A DNA stretch of 64,000 bases from Bacteroidota bacterium (lineage in GTDB: Bacteria > Bacteroidota > Bacteroidia > Bacteroidales > FEN-979): assembly GCA_026391355.1 (NCBI GenBank), contig JAPLDH010000074.1, positions 23,333 to 87,332 of the forward strand, given 5' to 3'. The notes below the pieces were generated by a model. That model was not told the DNA's origin. It worked only from the letters and a program-made list of their open reading frames with translations, and did not search any database. The position numbers were made by a program, and so were the translations under genes. How positions within the stretch are numbered: position 1 is the first letter of the stretch; every line of letters begins with the position of its first letter. This document shows, piece after piece, positions 36,816-47,500 of this stretch.

Positions 36816-39248
36816 ATGAAATTCAGTATTAAAGAAGGTAGTTTTTATCTTAACGACAAAAAGGTATTTCTCAATTCGGGAGAGATCCATTATTTTAGAA
36901 TTAAGCGCAATCTGTGGGACAAACATCTTGAAGCGGCTAAAGAGGCCGGCCTTTCTACCGTCAGCACTTACGTTCCATGGGCATGGCACGAATCAGAGGA
37001 ATCTGTTTTTGATTTTGACGGCGCATCCTGTCCGGAACGTGATCTCAAAGGGTGGCTTCAGCGATGCCAGGCTCATGGATTAAATTGCCTGTTAAAACCA
37101 GGACCATTTATTCTGGCTGAGTTTCGGGGAGCCGGACTGCCAGACTGGTTTATGGATCAATATGGCCGCGATGTTAAGATGCGCAACAGCAAAGGTGAAA
37201 TAGTTCAAAGTGACGGAGTCAGTCTGTTTAATCAGAAATATCTGGAAAAGGTAACGCTGTGGTATGATAAGATCATGCCGTTCATCAGTGAACGCGAAAT
37301 TTCAATTGGTGGCCCGGTAATTATGATGCAGATCTGTAATGAGATCGGCGTATTCTCATGGCTGGCGAAACAGGGAGACTACTCAATGGCTGTAAAGGAT
37401 CGTTTCATTTCATACTTATCGGATAAATTTTCAAGTATTACTGAAGTGAATAGTTTGTGGGGAACAGATTATCAGGACTTTGCTCATGTGGATCTGCCTC
37501 CTGACGGCAAGCTTCCTTATACATCAAAGGGAGATCGTAGCCGTGATTTTGAATGGCACTGTTTCTGGAGAACCTATTATGGCGACTATTTGAGAATGTT
37601 GAGCGGCATGGCCAGGGAGAGAGGTATCAGCGTTCCATTATATCACAATCTTCCCGGCTGGATTTATGGACACGGCTATGAATTTCCGGTCAATATCACT
37701 ATGTATGAAGATTTATTTGATGATAAGAGTGAGATCATATTCGGGGTCGATCATATTCCTGAATTCTTATCTTACCGCAATATGCATGATGACCGGATCA
37801 TTAATGATATAGCTTTTGCCATGCAGGGAAATAAACCGCTGTTTGCTGCTGAGTTCCAGAGCGGTTCCCGTGAATATCATGTAGTAACGAATCTACGCGA
37901 GATGGAACTCTTCTATAAAGCAAGCGTTGCCAACGGTCTGGTCGGTTGGAACTACTATATGTTTTCGCAGGGACGCAACCCAAGCCGCAAGGGCTATTCC
38001 GGTGAAACTTTTTACTGGTTCACACCTCTCACAGCAGAAGGTGAGCGTACCAGTGCCTTCCCGTTGGTCAAACGAATGAGTAAAGTGATAAAAACCTCCG
38101 AAAGCCTTATCGTTAATGCAAAACGAAAAGCTGAAGTATGTGTCCTGTTCTATCCTCCCTATTATGCAACTGAACTGGAAAGACCTGTTGATGGGAAGTG
38201 TGAACTTCAATTCACGGCTTCTGCCATCAGCAGACCGGCATATTTCGACGGGTTGCTGAAAGCGCTTCAGGTACTGAATATCGATTATGACATGATTGAT
38301 TTAAGTAAAGCTTTTGCGGATATATTGCGTAATTACAAACAGGTATGGGCATTCACAACTGATGAGATGAATGCCGGGGATCAGCAGACGATAATTGATT
38401 ATACCAAAGCCGGTGGCAATTGTGTTCTTTTCCCATATCTGCCTGACCGTGAGATGTCACAGAGACCATGTACGATCATTCGCAATGCTCTGTCAGTATC
38501 ACCATCAGGAAGAGAAACCATTGATTCACCATTGATCGATATCTATGAACTGAAAGATATCAAGTGTGCAAATCCGCAGATCACCTATTCTGAAGAATCG
38601 CTCTTGGGTGCGGACGTTATTGCGCGGACTATTCATGGTACTGCATGTGGATTCGAAAAAGTTCTCGGAAGCGGATCCCTGATTCACCTGGGAACATGGA
38701 TAGGATATGAAACAGAAGCACATAAACAGGTATATGAAGCAATTCTGAAGAAATCAAGTGCAAAACTCAGGCAGGCATTAACCGACAATGATAATATCGC
38801 TGTAAGAGAACGTTTCACAAATAGCAATTCAGCAGTTCTTTTCATAGGGAATTACTACAACGAAGAACAGACTGGCAAAATTTCCTATACTCATCCTGAA
38901 AGTGGTGAAGCGGTCTCCATTCCATACTCACAGGATGAGATGATATGGCCGGCATTATACGGGGTATTAACGCCCGTGTTCATGGCAGTTTCTGAAGGAT
39001 TAAAGATTCTGCACTGTACCTCTGATATTCTCGGTATTGCAGAGATTAATAATCAACTTGAGATTACCCTGTACGGAGATCGAGATCTGGCCGGAGAGAT
39101 CGTTTTTGAAGGTGCGAAAGTCGAAAGAATCGAATCTGCAACCTTAGACGGTGAAACCGTTAAAATGGTTCGCGACGACAAACGTATTGCATTAACTTAC
39201 AGTCACAAACACAGGAAAGAAATGATTCTGGATGTTAGAATAGAATGA
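36816..39248 (+). CDS. Cytoplasmic GH35-family enzyme, likely 1,2-beta-oligoglucan glucosyltransferase
   Basis: 810 residues, no signal peptide. GH35 barrel features: NSGEIHYFRIKRNLWDKHL, TYVPWAWHESEESVFDFDG, LLKPGPFILAEFRGAGLPDW. Candidate acid/base is Glu176 (MMQICNEIGVF) and nucleophile Glu346 (LFAAEFQSGSREY). Residues about 440 onward form accessory domains including an A4-type beta-galactosidase trimerisation-like fold (DEMNAGDQQTIIDYTKAGGN). Most GH35 are beta-galactosidases, but a cytoplasmic GH35 from Ignavibacterium album is a 1,2-beta-oligoglucan glucosyltransferase. The cytoplasmic location and the nearby GH94 phosphorylase make that activity the better guess here. It follows the transporter by 121 bases of tandem repeats. 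Confidence 0.8.
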   Translation: MKFSIKEGSFYLNDKKVFLNSGEIHYFRIKRNLWDKHLEAAKEAGLSTVSTYVPWAWHESEESVFDFDGASCPERDLKGWLQRCQAHGLNCLLKPGPFILAEFRGAGLPDWFMDQYGRDVKMRNSKGEIVQSDGVSLFNQKYLEKVTLWYDKIMPFISEREISIGGPVIMMQICNEIGVFSWLAKQGDYSMAVKDRFISYLSDKFSSITEVNSLWGTDYQDFAHVDLPPDGKLPYTSKGDRSRDFEWHCFWRTYYGDYLRMLSGMARERGISVPLYHNLPGWIYGHGYEFPVNITMYEDLFDDKSEIIFGVDHIPEFLSYRNMHDDRIINDIAFAMQGNKPLFAAEFQSGSREYHVVTNLREMELFYKASVANGLVGWNYYMFSQGRNPSRKGYSGETFYWFTPLTAEGERTSAFPLVKRMSKVIKTSESLIVNAKRKAEVCVLFYPPYYATELERPVDGKCELQFTASAISRPAYFDGLLKALQVLNIDYDMIDLSKAFADILRNYKQVWAFTTDEMNAGDQQTIIDYTKAGGNCVLFPYLPDREMSQRPCTIIRNALSVSPSGRETIDSPLIDIYELKDIKCANPQITYSEESLLGADVIARTIHGTACGFEKVLGSGSLIHLGTWIGYETEAHKQVYEAILKKSSAKLRQALTDNDNIAVRERFTNSNSAVLFIGNYYNEEQTGKISYTHPESGEAVSIPYSQDEMIWPALYGVLTPVFMAVSEGLKILHCTSDILGIAEINNQLEITLYGDRDLAGEIVFEGAKVERIESATLDGETVKMVRDDKRIALTYSHKHRKEMILDVRIE

Positions 39249-39345
39249 GTTTTTCCAGTAGTAAAAAAAAGATGACTCCACATACATGCTTTTCTTGCAG
39301 CCCCGCCTGCTGATAATAAACTGTTGATAAATAATTTGAAATCTT

Positions 39346-39377
39346 TTTGGTTTAATAACAGAAATTATATAACTTTG
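39346..39377 (+). promoter_or_regulatory. Promoter of the type III restriction-modification operon
   Basis: TTTG (39346-39349), 20 bases, TAACTTTG (39370-39377): both elements and spacing match the Bacteroidota consensus exactly. Transcription would start near 39384, just before the XRE gene at 39400. Confidence 0.7.
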
Positions 39378-39408
39378 ACAAAAATAGTCAACACATAAAA
39401 TGTCAACA
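39375..39408. promoter_or_regulatory. Operator-like palindrome for the XRE controller
   Basis: TTGACAAAAATAGTCAA (39375-39391) is a perfect 5-base palindrome with a 7-base spacer, overlapping the end of the -7 element. GTCAACA occurs at 39387-39393 and again at 39402-39408 over the start codon. This placement suits autorepression by the HTH protein encoded at 39400. Confidence 0.5.
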
Positions 39409-39705
39409 GTAGGACTGAAATTAAGGGAATTGAGAGAAAAGGCAGGATTTTCATTACGAAAAGCTGCTGTAGCCATTGATATTGATGTGGCTATATTGAG
39501 CAAGATGGAACGTGGCGAACGTAAATTTTCAAAAGAGTTGGTTTTAAAATTAGCTGACCTTTATAAAACAAATCCGGATAAACTGGTTATTGATTTTTTA
39601 AGTGAAAAAGTGCTTTACGCACTCGAAGATGAAGAATTCGGTCTTGAAGCATTAAAGGTTGCTGAGGAACAATTAAAATATAAGAACCAAAACGAAAATG
39701 AATAG
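39400..39705 (+). CDS. XRE-family HTH transcriptional controller
   Basis: 101 residues. Helix-turn-helix of the XRE/Cro type at about residues 5-60 (LRELREKAGFSLRKAAVAID, ILSKMERGERKF, LADLYKTNPDKLVIDF), followed by a short helical tail. It is first in a tight four-gene operon with an ORF6N protein, Mod and Res; its stop is directly followed by the next start. By position and type it is probably the controller that delays or tunes restriction gene expression by binding the palindrome around 39375-39408. AT-rich like the rest of the operon. Confidence 0.88.
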   Translation: MSTVGLKLRELREKAGFSLRKAAVAIDIDVAILSKMERGERKFSKELVLKLADLYKTNPDKLVIDFLSEKVLYALEDEEFGLEALKVAEEQLKYKNQNENE

Positions 39706-40218
39706 ATGAATAGTATATTACAACCTGAATACGAAACATTGATATTTCAATTCAGAGGTTTCAAAGTAATGATAGATTCAGATTTGGCTATGTTGTATGA
39801 CGTTCCAACAAAAAGGCTGAAAGAGCAGGTTAAACGTAATATTGAACGGTTTCCGGAAGATTTTATGTTTGAACTCACTAAAAATGAGAAAGATGAACTG
39901 GTCGCAAATTGCGACCGGTTGGCAACGTTGAAACATTCTTCTGTAAATCCATTAGCATTCACTGAACAAGGTGTAGCAATGCTTTCATCGGTTTTACGTT
40001 CCGATAAGGCCATTAAAATGAACATCGAAATTATGCGTGCTTTTGCCCGATACAGGGCATTGTTAAAAGAAAACGAGGAATTGAAAAAAGAGATTTTTAA
40101 ACTCGATGCCAAACTCAATCAGGCATTCAAATATTTACTCGACAAACTGGATGCATTGCACCAAAAATCAAACGAACCAAGAAAACCCGTTGGATTTAAA
40201 ATTGATAAAAATAAATAA
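39706..40218 (+). CDS. ORF6N-domain DNA-binding protein
   Basis: 170 residues. N-terminal ORF6N domain (FRGFKVMIDSDLAMLYDVPT, KRLKEQVKRNIERFPEDFMF, AFTEQGVAMLSSVLRSDKAI), the KilA-N-like fold common in phage and mobile-element proteins. A coiled-coil segment follows (ALLKENEELKKEIFKLDAKL), ending in a Lys-rich tail. Encoded with no gap after the XRE gene and three bases before mod. Similar proteins are often found in restriction operons, but their role is not settled; it may regulate the operon or act as an accessory DNA-binding subunit. Confidence 0.85.
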   Translation: MNSILQPEYETLIFQFRGFKVMIDSDLAMLYDVPTKRLKEQVKRNIERFPEDFMFELTKNEKDELVANCDRLATLKHSSVNPLAFTEQGVAMLSSVLRSDKAIKMNIEIMRAFARYRALLKENEELKKEIFKLDAKLNQAFKYLLDKLDALHQKSNEPRKPVGFKIDKNK

Positions 40219-40221
40219 GCT

Positions 40222-41910
40222 ATGCCAACACTCCAATTCAAAGGAAAAAACATAATCTGGAATCACCATTTGGGTGTTCCGTTTCATACATTGGACGAAG
40301 TACCCGAACTGCATTACAAACCAGAAAAAGCCAATGGGAACATGATTATTGAAGGAGATAACCTTAATGCCCTTAAAGCACTTTTGCCTCAGTTTTCAGG
40401 AAAAGTTAAGTGCATTTATATTGACCCACCTTACAATACCGGAAATGAAGGTTGGGTGTATAATGATAAAGCCAATAGCCCTTTAATTAAAGAATGGATT
40501 GGTAGGACTGTTGGAAAAGATGATTTATCAAGGCACGACAAATGGCTGTGCATGATTGTGCCACGTTTAAAGATGTTAAGAGATTTACTTTGTGATGATG
40601 GTGTAATATTCATTAGCATTGACGATAATGAAGTTCACAATCTAAGAAGAGTCCTTGATGAGATGTTTGGTGAAGAGTGTTTTTTAGGCTCTTTTGTATG
40701 GAAAAAACGTTCCGGCTCAAACGATGCAAAAGATTTTGTTTCGATTGACCATGAATATGTAATAACTTATCGAAAAACAGAAGCCTTTACATTCGAAGGA
40801 GTTGGGAAGGATTTTTCAAATTATCAAAATCCAAATAATGACTCGAGAGGTTCTTGGGCTTTTGATAATTTGACTTGTAATAAAACAAAAGAAGAAAGAC
40901 CAAATTTGTTTTACGAAATTACAGACCCAAAAACAGGAATAGTTTATACGTGTAACCCTAATCGTGTTTGGGTTTACGAAAAGAACCGTATGGAACGAAT
41001 GATAAAGGAGGATAAAGTGATTTTCCCTGCTGATGGTAAAGGTACACCTCAATACAAACGGCATTTATCAGAGGTACGTTCAGATAAAAAGCCAGTTTCG
41101 ACCTGGATTGAACAAAACAAATACAAAAATGGTGATTCAAACTCATTGTTTGAACCATCAAACGAATATTCAAAGAAAATTGTTGAATCAAAGGTGCTAA
41201 CTTCTGATTTAAATATGAAGGCCACAAAGGATTTAAGAACACTATTTGATGACCAACAGGTTTTCGATTATCCCAAACCCATTAGTCTAATTAAAACGTT
41301 AATATCGCAAGCAACAGAAAAAAATGATATTGTTTTAGATTCTTTTGCCGGCTCAGGTACTACCATGCATGCAGTAATGGAATTGAACAAAGAAGATAGC
41401 GGGAAACGCAAATGCATTATGGTTCAAATGCCAGAAAATACCACAACTGAGCCTGAAAAGAATATTTGTAAAGACATCACAAGAGAAAGAGTTAAAAGGG
41501 CTATTGATAAATACGGATACGATGCGGGTTTTAAATATTACCGACTCGGTATTCCGCTTGATGCCGAAACTATGTTAGAAGGACAATTGCCAACCTACAA
41601 TCAGTTTGCAAAATATGTGTATTACCTTTGTACAGGAGAGAATCTGGCAGCCGAAGACAAAATAAGTGAAGCGGATTTTTATGTTGGCGAACATGGCAAA
41701 CAAGCCATTTATTTGGTTTACAAACAGGATTACGAAACGCTTACACGACTTGCCCTTAACCTGACACTTGCCGAAAAAATAAAAGAACAACAACCTGGCA
41801 AAAAACGGATTGTTTATGCTCCATCCTGCTTTTTAGACGAGGACTACCTTACCGATAATCAGTTTGAATATGTGGGAATTCCTTATAATTTATTTCAACG
41901 CAATCAATAA
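40222..41910 (+). CDS. mod: Type III restriction-modification DNA methyltransferase (Mod)
   Basis: 562 residues. Beta-class order of methyltransferase motifs: DPPYNTG (Asp68-Tyr71) precedes the S-adenosylmethionine-binding DSFAGSGTT (from Asp373). The N-terminal MIIEGDNLNALKALLPQFSG is typical of Mod subunits. The target-recognition region lies between (about 170-330). It should methylate adenine in one strand of an asymmetric site and provide the specificity subunit for Res, whose gene starts six bases downstream. Intact and full length by appearance; the recognition sequence cannot be read from the protein. Confidence 0.93.
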   Translation: MPTLQFKGKNIIWNHHLGVPFHTLDEVPELHYKPEKANGNMIIEGDNLNALKALLPQFSGKVKCIYIDPPYNTGNEGWVYNDKANSPLIKEWIGRTVGKDDLSRHDKWLCMIVPRLKMLRDLLCDDGVIFISIDDNEVHNLRRVLDEMFGEECFLGSFVWKKRSGSNDAKDFVSIDHEYVITYRKTEAFTFEGVGKDFSNYQNPNNDSRGSWAFDNLTCNKTKEERPNLFYEITDPKTGIVYTCNPNRVWVYEKNRMERMIKEDKVIFPADGKGTPQYKRHLSEVRSDKKPVSTWIEQNKYKNGDSNSLFEPSNEYSKKIVESKVLTSDLNMKATKDLRTLFDDQQVFDYPKPISLIKTLISQATEKNDIVLDSFAGSGTTMHAVMELNKEDSGKRKCIMVQMPENTTTEPEKNICKDITRERVKRAIDKYGYDAGFKYYRLGIPLDAETMLEGQLPTYNQFAKYVYYLCTGENLAAEDKISEADFYVGEHGKQAIYLVYKQDYETLTRLALNLTLAEKIKEQQPGKKRIVYAPSCFLDEDYLTDNQFEYVGIPYNLFQRNQ

Positions 41911-41916
41911 ACGGGT

Positions 41917-44451
41917 ATGTACTTAAAAAAATATCAAATAAAAGTTGTTAGCGCACTCAAGCAGTTTTTGCAAACTGCCCGAGACACCAAAACATCTTTT
42001 GATATTGCAAAACAAGCTTTGCCAGAGAATATGCGTCATACGCTCAATTGGGTGCAAACAACTTTTCAGACCAGCGGCATTGATTATAAGGACCGTTGCA
42101 CAAATGGACTGGGAAGTTATTATCCACGAATGATATTAAAAGTACCAACAGGCGGTGGAAAAACTTTACTTGCGGTGGAAACTATTCGAGAATATCAAAA
42201 CCTTTTTGCTCAAAAACATACAGGACTTATCGTTTGGATTGTTCCGAGTGAAACGATTTACAGCCAAACCGTTCAAAAAATCAGGGATAAAGGAAATCCT
42301 CTTCGCCAATTGCTTGACCAATGTAGTGGTAACCGGACTATTATTTTAGAAAAAGGACAGCGTTTAACAACAAATGATATTGAAGAAAATCTAGTCTTAT
42401 TATTTATAATGATACAGTCAATAAGCCGTACCAATGGGAAAGAAGCATTAAAAGTATTTCAGGATAGTGGAGGGTATGACAGCTTTTTCCCTGCCGATAA
42501 TCGTTACGATTTGCATAAACAACTTTTGGAACAAGTTCCAAACCTTGATTTTATTTCTCCGCTTGATACAGAGCAACCACTCATTATGACAAGTCTTGGT
42601 AATGCAATACGAGTAGCAAAACCTTTCATAATTATTGACGAAATCCACAAAGTATTCTCAGAAAATGCCCGCAAAACCATTGACAGCCTGAATCCTGAAT
42701 TCGTTCTCGGTTTAACCGCCACGCCCAAAGCTGAAATGAATGTTTTAGTTACCATTACCGGACTTGAACTGAAAGACGAGGAAATGGTAAAACTTGATAT
42801 GCACATACTCCCACCCATCAGCAAACAGGAAAATGACTGGAAAGCAATGGTTAAGGAAATAAAAGAGCATCGGGAAAAACTTGAAGAAACCGCAAAGCAG
42901 TATCAAAATGATAATGGAGTTTATATCCGTCCGGCAGCTTTGCTGCAAGTTGAAGCAACAGGCAATGACCAAAGAGGAAAAGGCAGGGTTCACAGTCTTG
43001 ACGTAAAAGAATATTTGGTTAGCCTTAAAGTAAATCCCGATGAAGTTGCAATAAAAACAAGTTCTCAAAATGATATTGAGGATGTAAATTTATTTTCTCA
43101 GATTTGCCCTGTCCGCTTCATCATTACCAAAGAGGCTTTGCGTGAGGGTTGGGATTTTTCTTTTGCATATATTTTAGGAATTATTCCAAATGTTAATTCA
43201 AATACAGGTGTTACGCAATTAGTTGGCAGAATTTTAAGACAACCCTTTGCAAGAAAATCAGGGGTCAAAGAATTAGACGAAAGTTATGTCTATTACACAA
43301 AAGGAGACACAAGAGAAATTCTTGACAGGGTTTCCACCGGCTTTAAAAACGAAGGGCTTGAAGACTTGGTTACAAAGCTAAAATTCAGGGATAACGAAGC
43401 CATAAATGCAACAAAAACCGTAAAGATTAAAAAAGATTTTGATGAGAAATTCCAAAATTCATTTTATTTACCTGTTTGGGTAATGACTGAGAAAAGTGGC
43501 TCAAAGCATAGGTTTAATTACGAAAGCGATATAAAACCTAAAGTGGATTTTTACAAATTAGGGTTATCGGAAGAATATATTTTGAAACTTGAAAGTTCAT
43601 TAAGTATTGAAACTAAAGAAAGAAAAGCATTTGCGATTACTCTGGATGATTCCAGCAAAACATCATTTATTGAAGAACAAAAGCAAGACAACGGAAAAGC
43701 TGAAATTAATATTGATTATCTGACACGGAGGTTGAATGAACTAATTGAAAATCCATTTTTAGCAAAAATTATTGGAACAAAGTTTCTACAACAGGTAGAA
43801 ACCAAAATAGGAAAGGAAAAACTTAAAGAACATTATAGTTTTATTGTTTCACAACTTTGTAAAAAATTTCAGGAAGAAAAAACAAAACAGGAAGAAGAAA
43901 TATTTTTACATGAACTGAAAGCTAAAAATCTCGTACTTGCTGTTTCCGATGAAGAAAATATTGGATTTAAAGTGCCGAAAGAAGATATTATTACTGTTAG
44001 TCCTATTCCAAGCACATACAAGTATTATCTTTTCGATGATGTTGAAATAACAGCTATGAATACTCTTGAACGTAAAGTTGGCGACATTCTCGATAAACAG
44101 GAAAAAATATTATGGTGGTTCAGAAATAAAGTAAACAGAAAATGGTATTCAATTCAAGGTTGGCAACAGTATAAAATACGACCGGACTTTGTTGCTGCTA
44201 AAAAGACTGAAAATAATCATTTGGAATTGGTTTACATCATAGAAAGTAAAGGGGAACATTTGCTCGGTAACATTGATACTACTTACAAGAAAAAGGTATT
44301 GGATGTAATGACAGAGCAAAAACAACTCAGGAATATTAAAGCATACCAGACACAGATACCATTTGAAGAATATGTGATAAATGACAAAGTTGAATGTTAC
44401 CTGATTGAACAAGGGAAAGAAGAAGAAAAATTAAAAGAACTGTTGAAATGA
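41917..44451 (+). CDS. res: Type III restriction enzyme Res subunit (helicase-nuclease)
   Basis: 844 residues. SF2 helicase motifs: Walker A PTGGGKT (77-83), DEIH (241-244), LTATPKAE after it, and TGVTQLVGRILRQPFA in the second RecA domain. The C-terminal PD-(D/E)xK nuclease is visible as RPDFVAAKK (Asp757) and IIESKGEH (Glu776, Lys778). It would translocate or slide on DNA and cut when unmethylated sites are met, in complex with Mod. The motifs are complete, so the system looks active. Only 54 bases separate its stop from the GH94 start, and no terminator is visible between them. Confidence 0.93.
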   Translation: MYLKKYQIKVVSALKQFLQTARDTKTSFDIAKQALPENMRHTLNWVQTTFQTSGIDYKDRCTNGLGSYYPRMILKVPTGGGKTLLAVETIREYQNLFAQKHTGLIVWIVPSETIYSQTVQKIRDKGNPLRQLLDQCSGNRTIILEKGQRLTTNDIEENLVLLFIMIQSISRTNGKEALKVFQDSGGYDSFFPADNRYDLHKQLLEQVPNLDFISPLDTEQPLIMTSLGNAIRVAKPFIIIDEIHKVFSENARKTIDSLNPEFVLGLTATPKAEMNVLVTITGLELKDEEMVKLDMHILPPISKQENDWKAMVKEIKEHREKLEETAKQYQNDNGVYIRPAALLQVEATGNDQRGKGRVHSLDVKEYLVSLKVNPDEVAIKTSSQNDIEDVNLFSQICPVRFIITKEALREGWDFSFAYILGIIPNVNSNTGVTQLVGRILRQPFARKSGVKELDESYVYYTKGDTREILDRVSTGFKNEGLEDLVTKLKFRDNEAINATKTVKIKKDFDEKFQNSFYLPVWVMTEKSGSKHRFNYESDIKPKVDFYKLGLSEEYILKLESSLSIETKERKAFAITLDDSSKTSFIEEQKQDNGKAEINIDYLTRRLNELIENPFLAKIIGTKFLQQVETKIGKEKLKEHYSFIVSQLCKKFQEEKTKQEEEIFLHELKAKNLVLAVSDEENIGFKVPKEDIITVSPIPSTYKYYLFDDVEITAMNTLERKVGDILDKQEKILWWFRNKVNRKWYSIQGWQQYKIRPDFVAAKKTENNHLELVYIIESKGEHLLGNIDTTYKKKVLDVMTEQKQLRNIKAYQTQIPFEEYVINDKVECYLIEQGKEEEKLKELLK

Positions 44452-44505
44452 CAAGCCAACACACACCTTCCTTAACAGAATTAATAGAGAAATTAATTTA
44501 AGAGG

Positions 44506-47500
44506 ATGAATATTAAAAATTCCCTGGGGCTTTCCTTCGATTTCCTGGAAAATGGCTCAGTCAGGAGTATTGAAGTTGATCCGGTCAGAATAAGTTTAAA
44601 AGCTGCAACACCTTTTTCAAAATCAGGGACAAACCTGTATTTGAGGAAAAGAACAAAACCCGTTGAATTCAAAGCTCTTTTGGGTCCGGAGAGTAATAGT
44701 CGTTTTAAAATACAGGAAGACTCGTTTATCGCTGAAGGCAATTGGGCCGGACTTGATTATGTATGTATACTGCAACTTTCAAAAAAAAGTCTGAGTTGGC
44801 AGTGGCATATAAATATTACTAATGTATCTGACGATCTTGTCGAACTTGATTTAATTTATGTTCAGGATGCCGGGCTAAAACCTGTAACGGATGGATTAAT
44901 TAACGAATATTATGTAAGTCAATATCTTGAACGACGCATCCTTGAAGATAAAAACCATGGTTCTGTCATATGCTGTCGTCAAAATCTGAAAGAATCAGTT
45001 GGTAATCCATGGTTAATGATTGCATGTAAAAACAGAGCGATAGCAGCAAGTGTTGATGGCATGCAGTTTTATGGGAAAACATCCCGGGAAACAGGTATTC
45101 CAGAAGGTTTGCTTTCAGACAGGTTGGGAGGCGAATATTCCGGAGAATCGTCTGTTCTTGCCTTGCAGGAAACCCCATTTAAATTGGCAGCCAGGGATAA
45201 TCACAAAAGTATTTTTGTTGGGACCTATCTGGCAGATCATCCTCAGGCAACTTCAGATGATGATTTGAATCACTTACCATACCTTATGCTTGAATTCGGC
45301 GATGAGGTTTCGTTTCAAAATCATCATGAATTGTTCACTCCGGATAAAAATATATTCAATACATCTGTTTTTTTACCGGTTGATGATTTGAGTGATAGAG
45401 AGCTTGACCGGTTTTTTGATGAAGAGAGACGTCATCGTGAAGAAAAAAATGGTCAGTTGTTGTCATTTTTCTGCAAACAAAACAATCATGTTATGCTGCG
45501 TGCCAAAGAAATAATTGTTGACCGCCCACATGCGCATATCATGCAAGCCAAAGCAGGGTTCACGCCCGATGAAAATATTGTATCAACAACCTCATATGCT
45601 TATGGTGTTTTCAATTCGCATCTAACCCAGGGAAATACCAATTTTAATATTCTGCTTTCAGTTTGTTCCAGCCAGTTTAATCTCGCACTGGAAACAGGGC
45701 AACGAATCTTTATTGAAGTCGATGGCCGGCAATATTTACTCGGGGTTCCTTCTGCTTTTGAGATCGGTTTAAATCATTGCCGATGGATTTATAAATATGG
45801 CGATCATTGCTTCCGGGTTCGTACCTGGACATCTAAAACAGCACCACAGGTCAATATGGACTTCAAAGTTGTGAGTGGTAATGATGTAAAACTGTTAATT
45901 ACCCATCATTTTGATCATCTTAATGGCTGGACTGTTATCCCGGGAAGTACAAGCGGCGAGTATGTTGTTATACCAAAAGCGGATAGTATGATTGCAGGTA
46001 AATTCCCGCTTGCACAATTCAGGATTTTAATTAACAGTATTAATTCTGATTATAAAGCTTGCGGTGATGAAGCGCTGTATTACGATAATAAAGGTCATGG
46101 GGGCTCTTTTTTTATTCTCGATGTGCGGGAAACCTCTGATTTCTGCATGAGTTTTATAGGCGAGGTATGTTCCGCTGCAAAAACAGTTGTAATTGAAGAT
46201 GCAGATGATCAGTGGTTATCAGATTGTAAGGATGCCCAGTCTTCCTGGCAGGACTTATGTTTAAACCTGTCTTTGAAAGGAGATCAGGAAGACACCGCAG
46301 CCATTCAGGAAATCCTGCCATGGTATGGCATGAATGCACTTACCCATTTTTTAACCCCTTACGGGTTGGAACAATTCAGCGGAGCTGCCTGGGGTACACG
46401 CGATATAGCCCAGGGGCCGTTTGACCTGCTATTGTGCATGGAAAAATATAAAGAAGCGAAACAAGTATTGCGGATTATTTTCTCGAATCAGAATACAGAT
46501 GGTGGATGGCCGCAATGGTGGATGTTCGACAGCTACTCAGATATCAGGGCCGACAGCTCTCATGGAGATGTTTTTTACTGGTGTATGATCGCGCTGAGCA
46601 ACTATATCAAAGTTACCGGCGATTTGAAACTCCTCGACGATATTTTACCTTACTATAATGAACGTGGAGTTGTTCATGCTGAAAAAACCCCACTTAGCGA
46701 ACACGTTGACAGGCTGATTAATATGATCGTTAATTCATTTATTCCAGGTACGGCTTTGGTACCCTTTGGCGGCGGTGACTGGAATGATTCCCTTCAGCCG
46801 GTCAGCAAGGAATTAGCGCAACGCATGATTTCAAGTTGGACAGTTGAAATGAATTATCAGGCCTTTAATCAATACCAGGTGGTGTATGAGCAGACCGATT
46901 CAAAAAAAGCAAAAGAATTGAAGGAGATCTGTGAGCAGATCAAAGCAGATTTTAACAAATATCTGATAAGGGATGGAGTAGTTGCAGGTTATGGCCTGGT
47001 TGAAGAAGATCGCAGTATCAGTTTGCTGCTTCACCCGGGTGATGATAAAACCAATATCCAGTATAGTATATTGCCCATGAATCGTGGTATTATCAGTGAA
47101 ATTTTTACAAAAGAACAGGCTCACCACCACCAGGATCTTATTGAAAAACACCTGAAAGGTCCTGATGGCGCTCGTTTGATGAACCGTCCCATCAAATACA
47201 AAGGGGGTATTCAAACACTTTTTCAGAGAGCCGAAACCAGTACATTCTTCGGTCGGGAAATTGGTATTATGTACGTGCATGAACATATTCGTTATGCAGA
47301 ATCACAGGCTCGTACAGGCAGGGCAGATGCTTTTCTGAAAGCACTTCGTCAGGCAAACCCGGTTACGTACAGGGATATTGTGCCCTGTGGCGATATACGC
47401 CAATCAAATTGTTATTACAGTAGTTCAGATGTCGTTTTTAAGAATCGTTATGAAGCTGATGAACGATACGAAGAAATAAAAACAGGAAAAATTACCCTGA

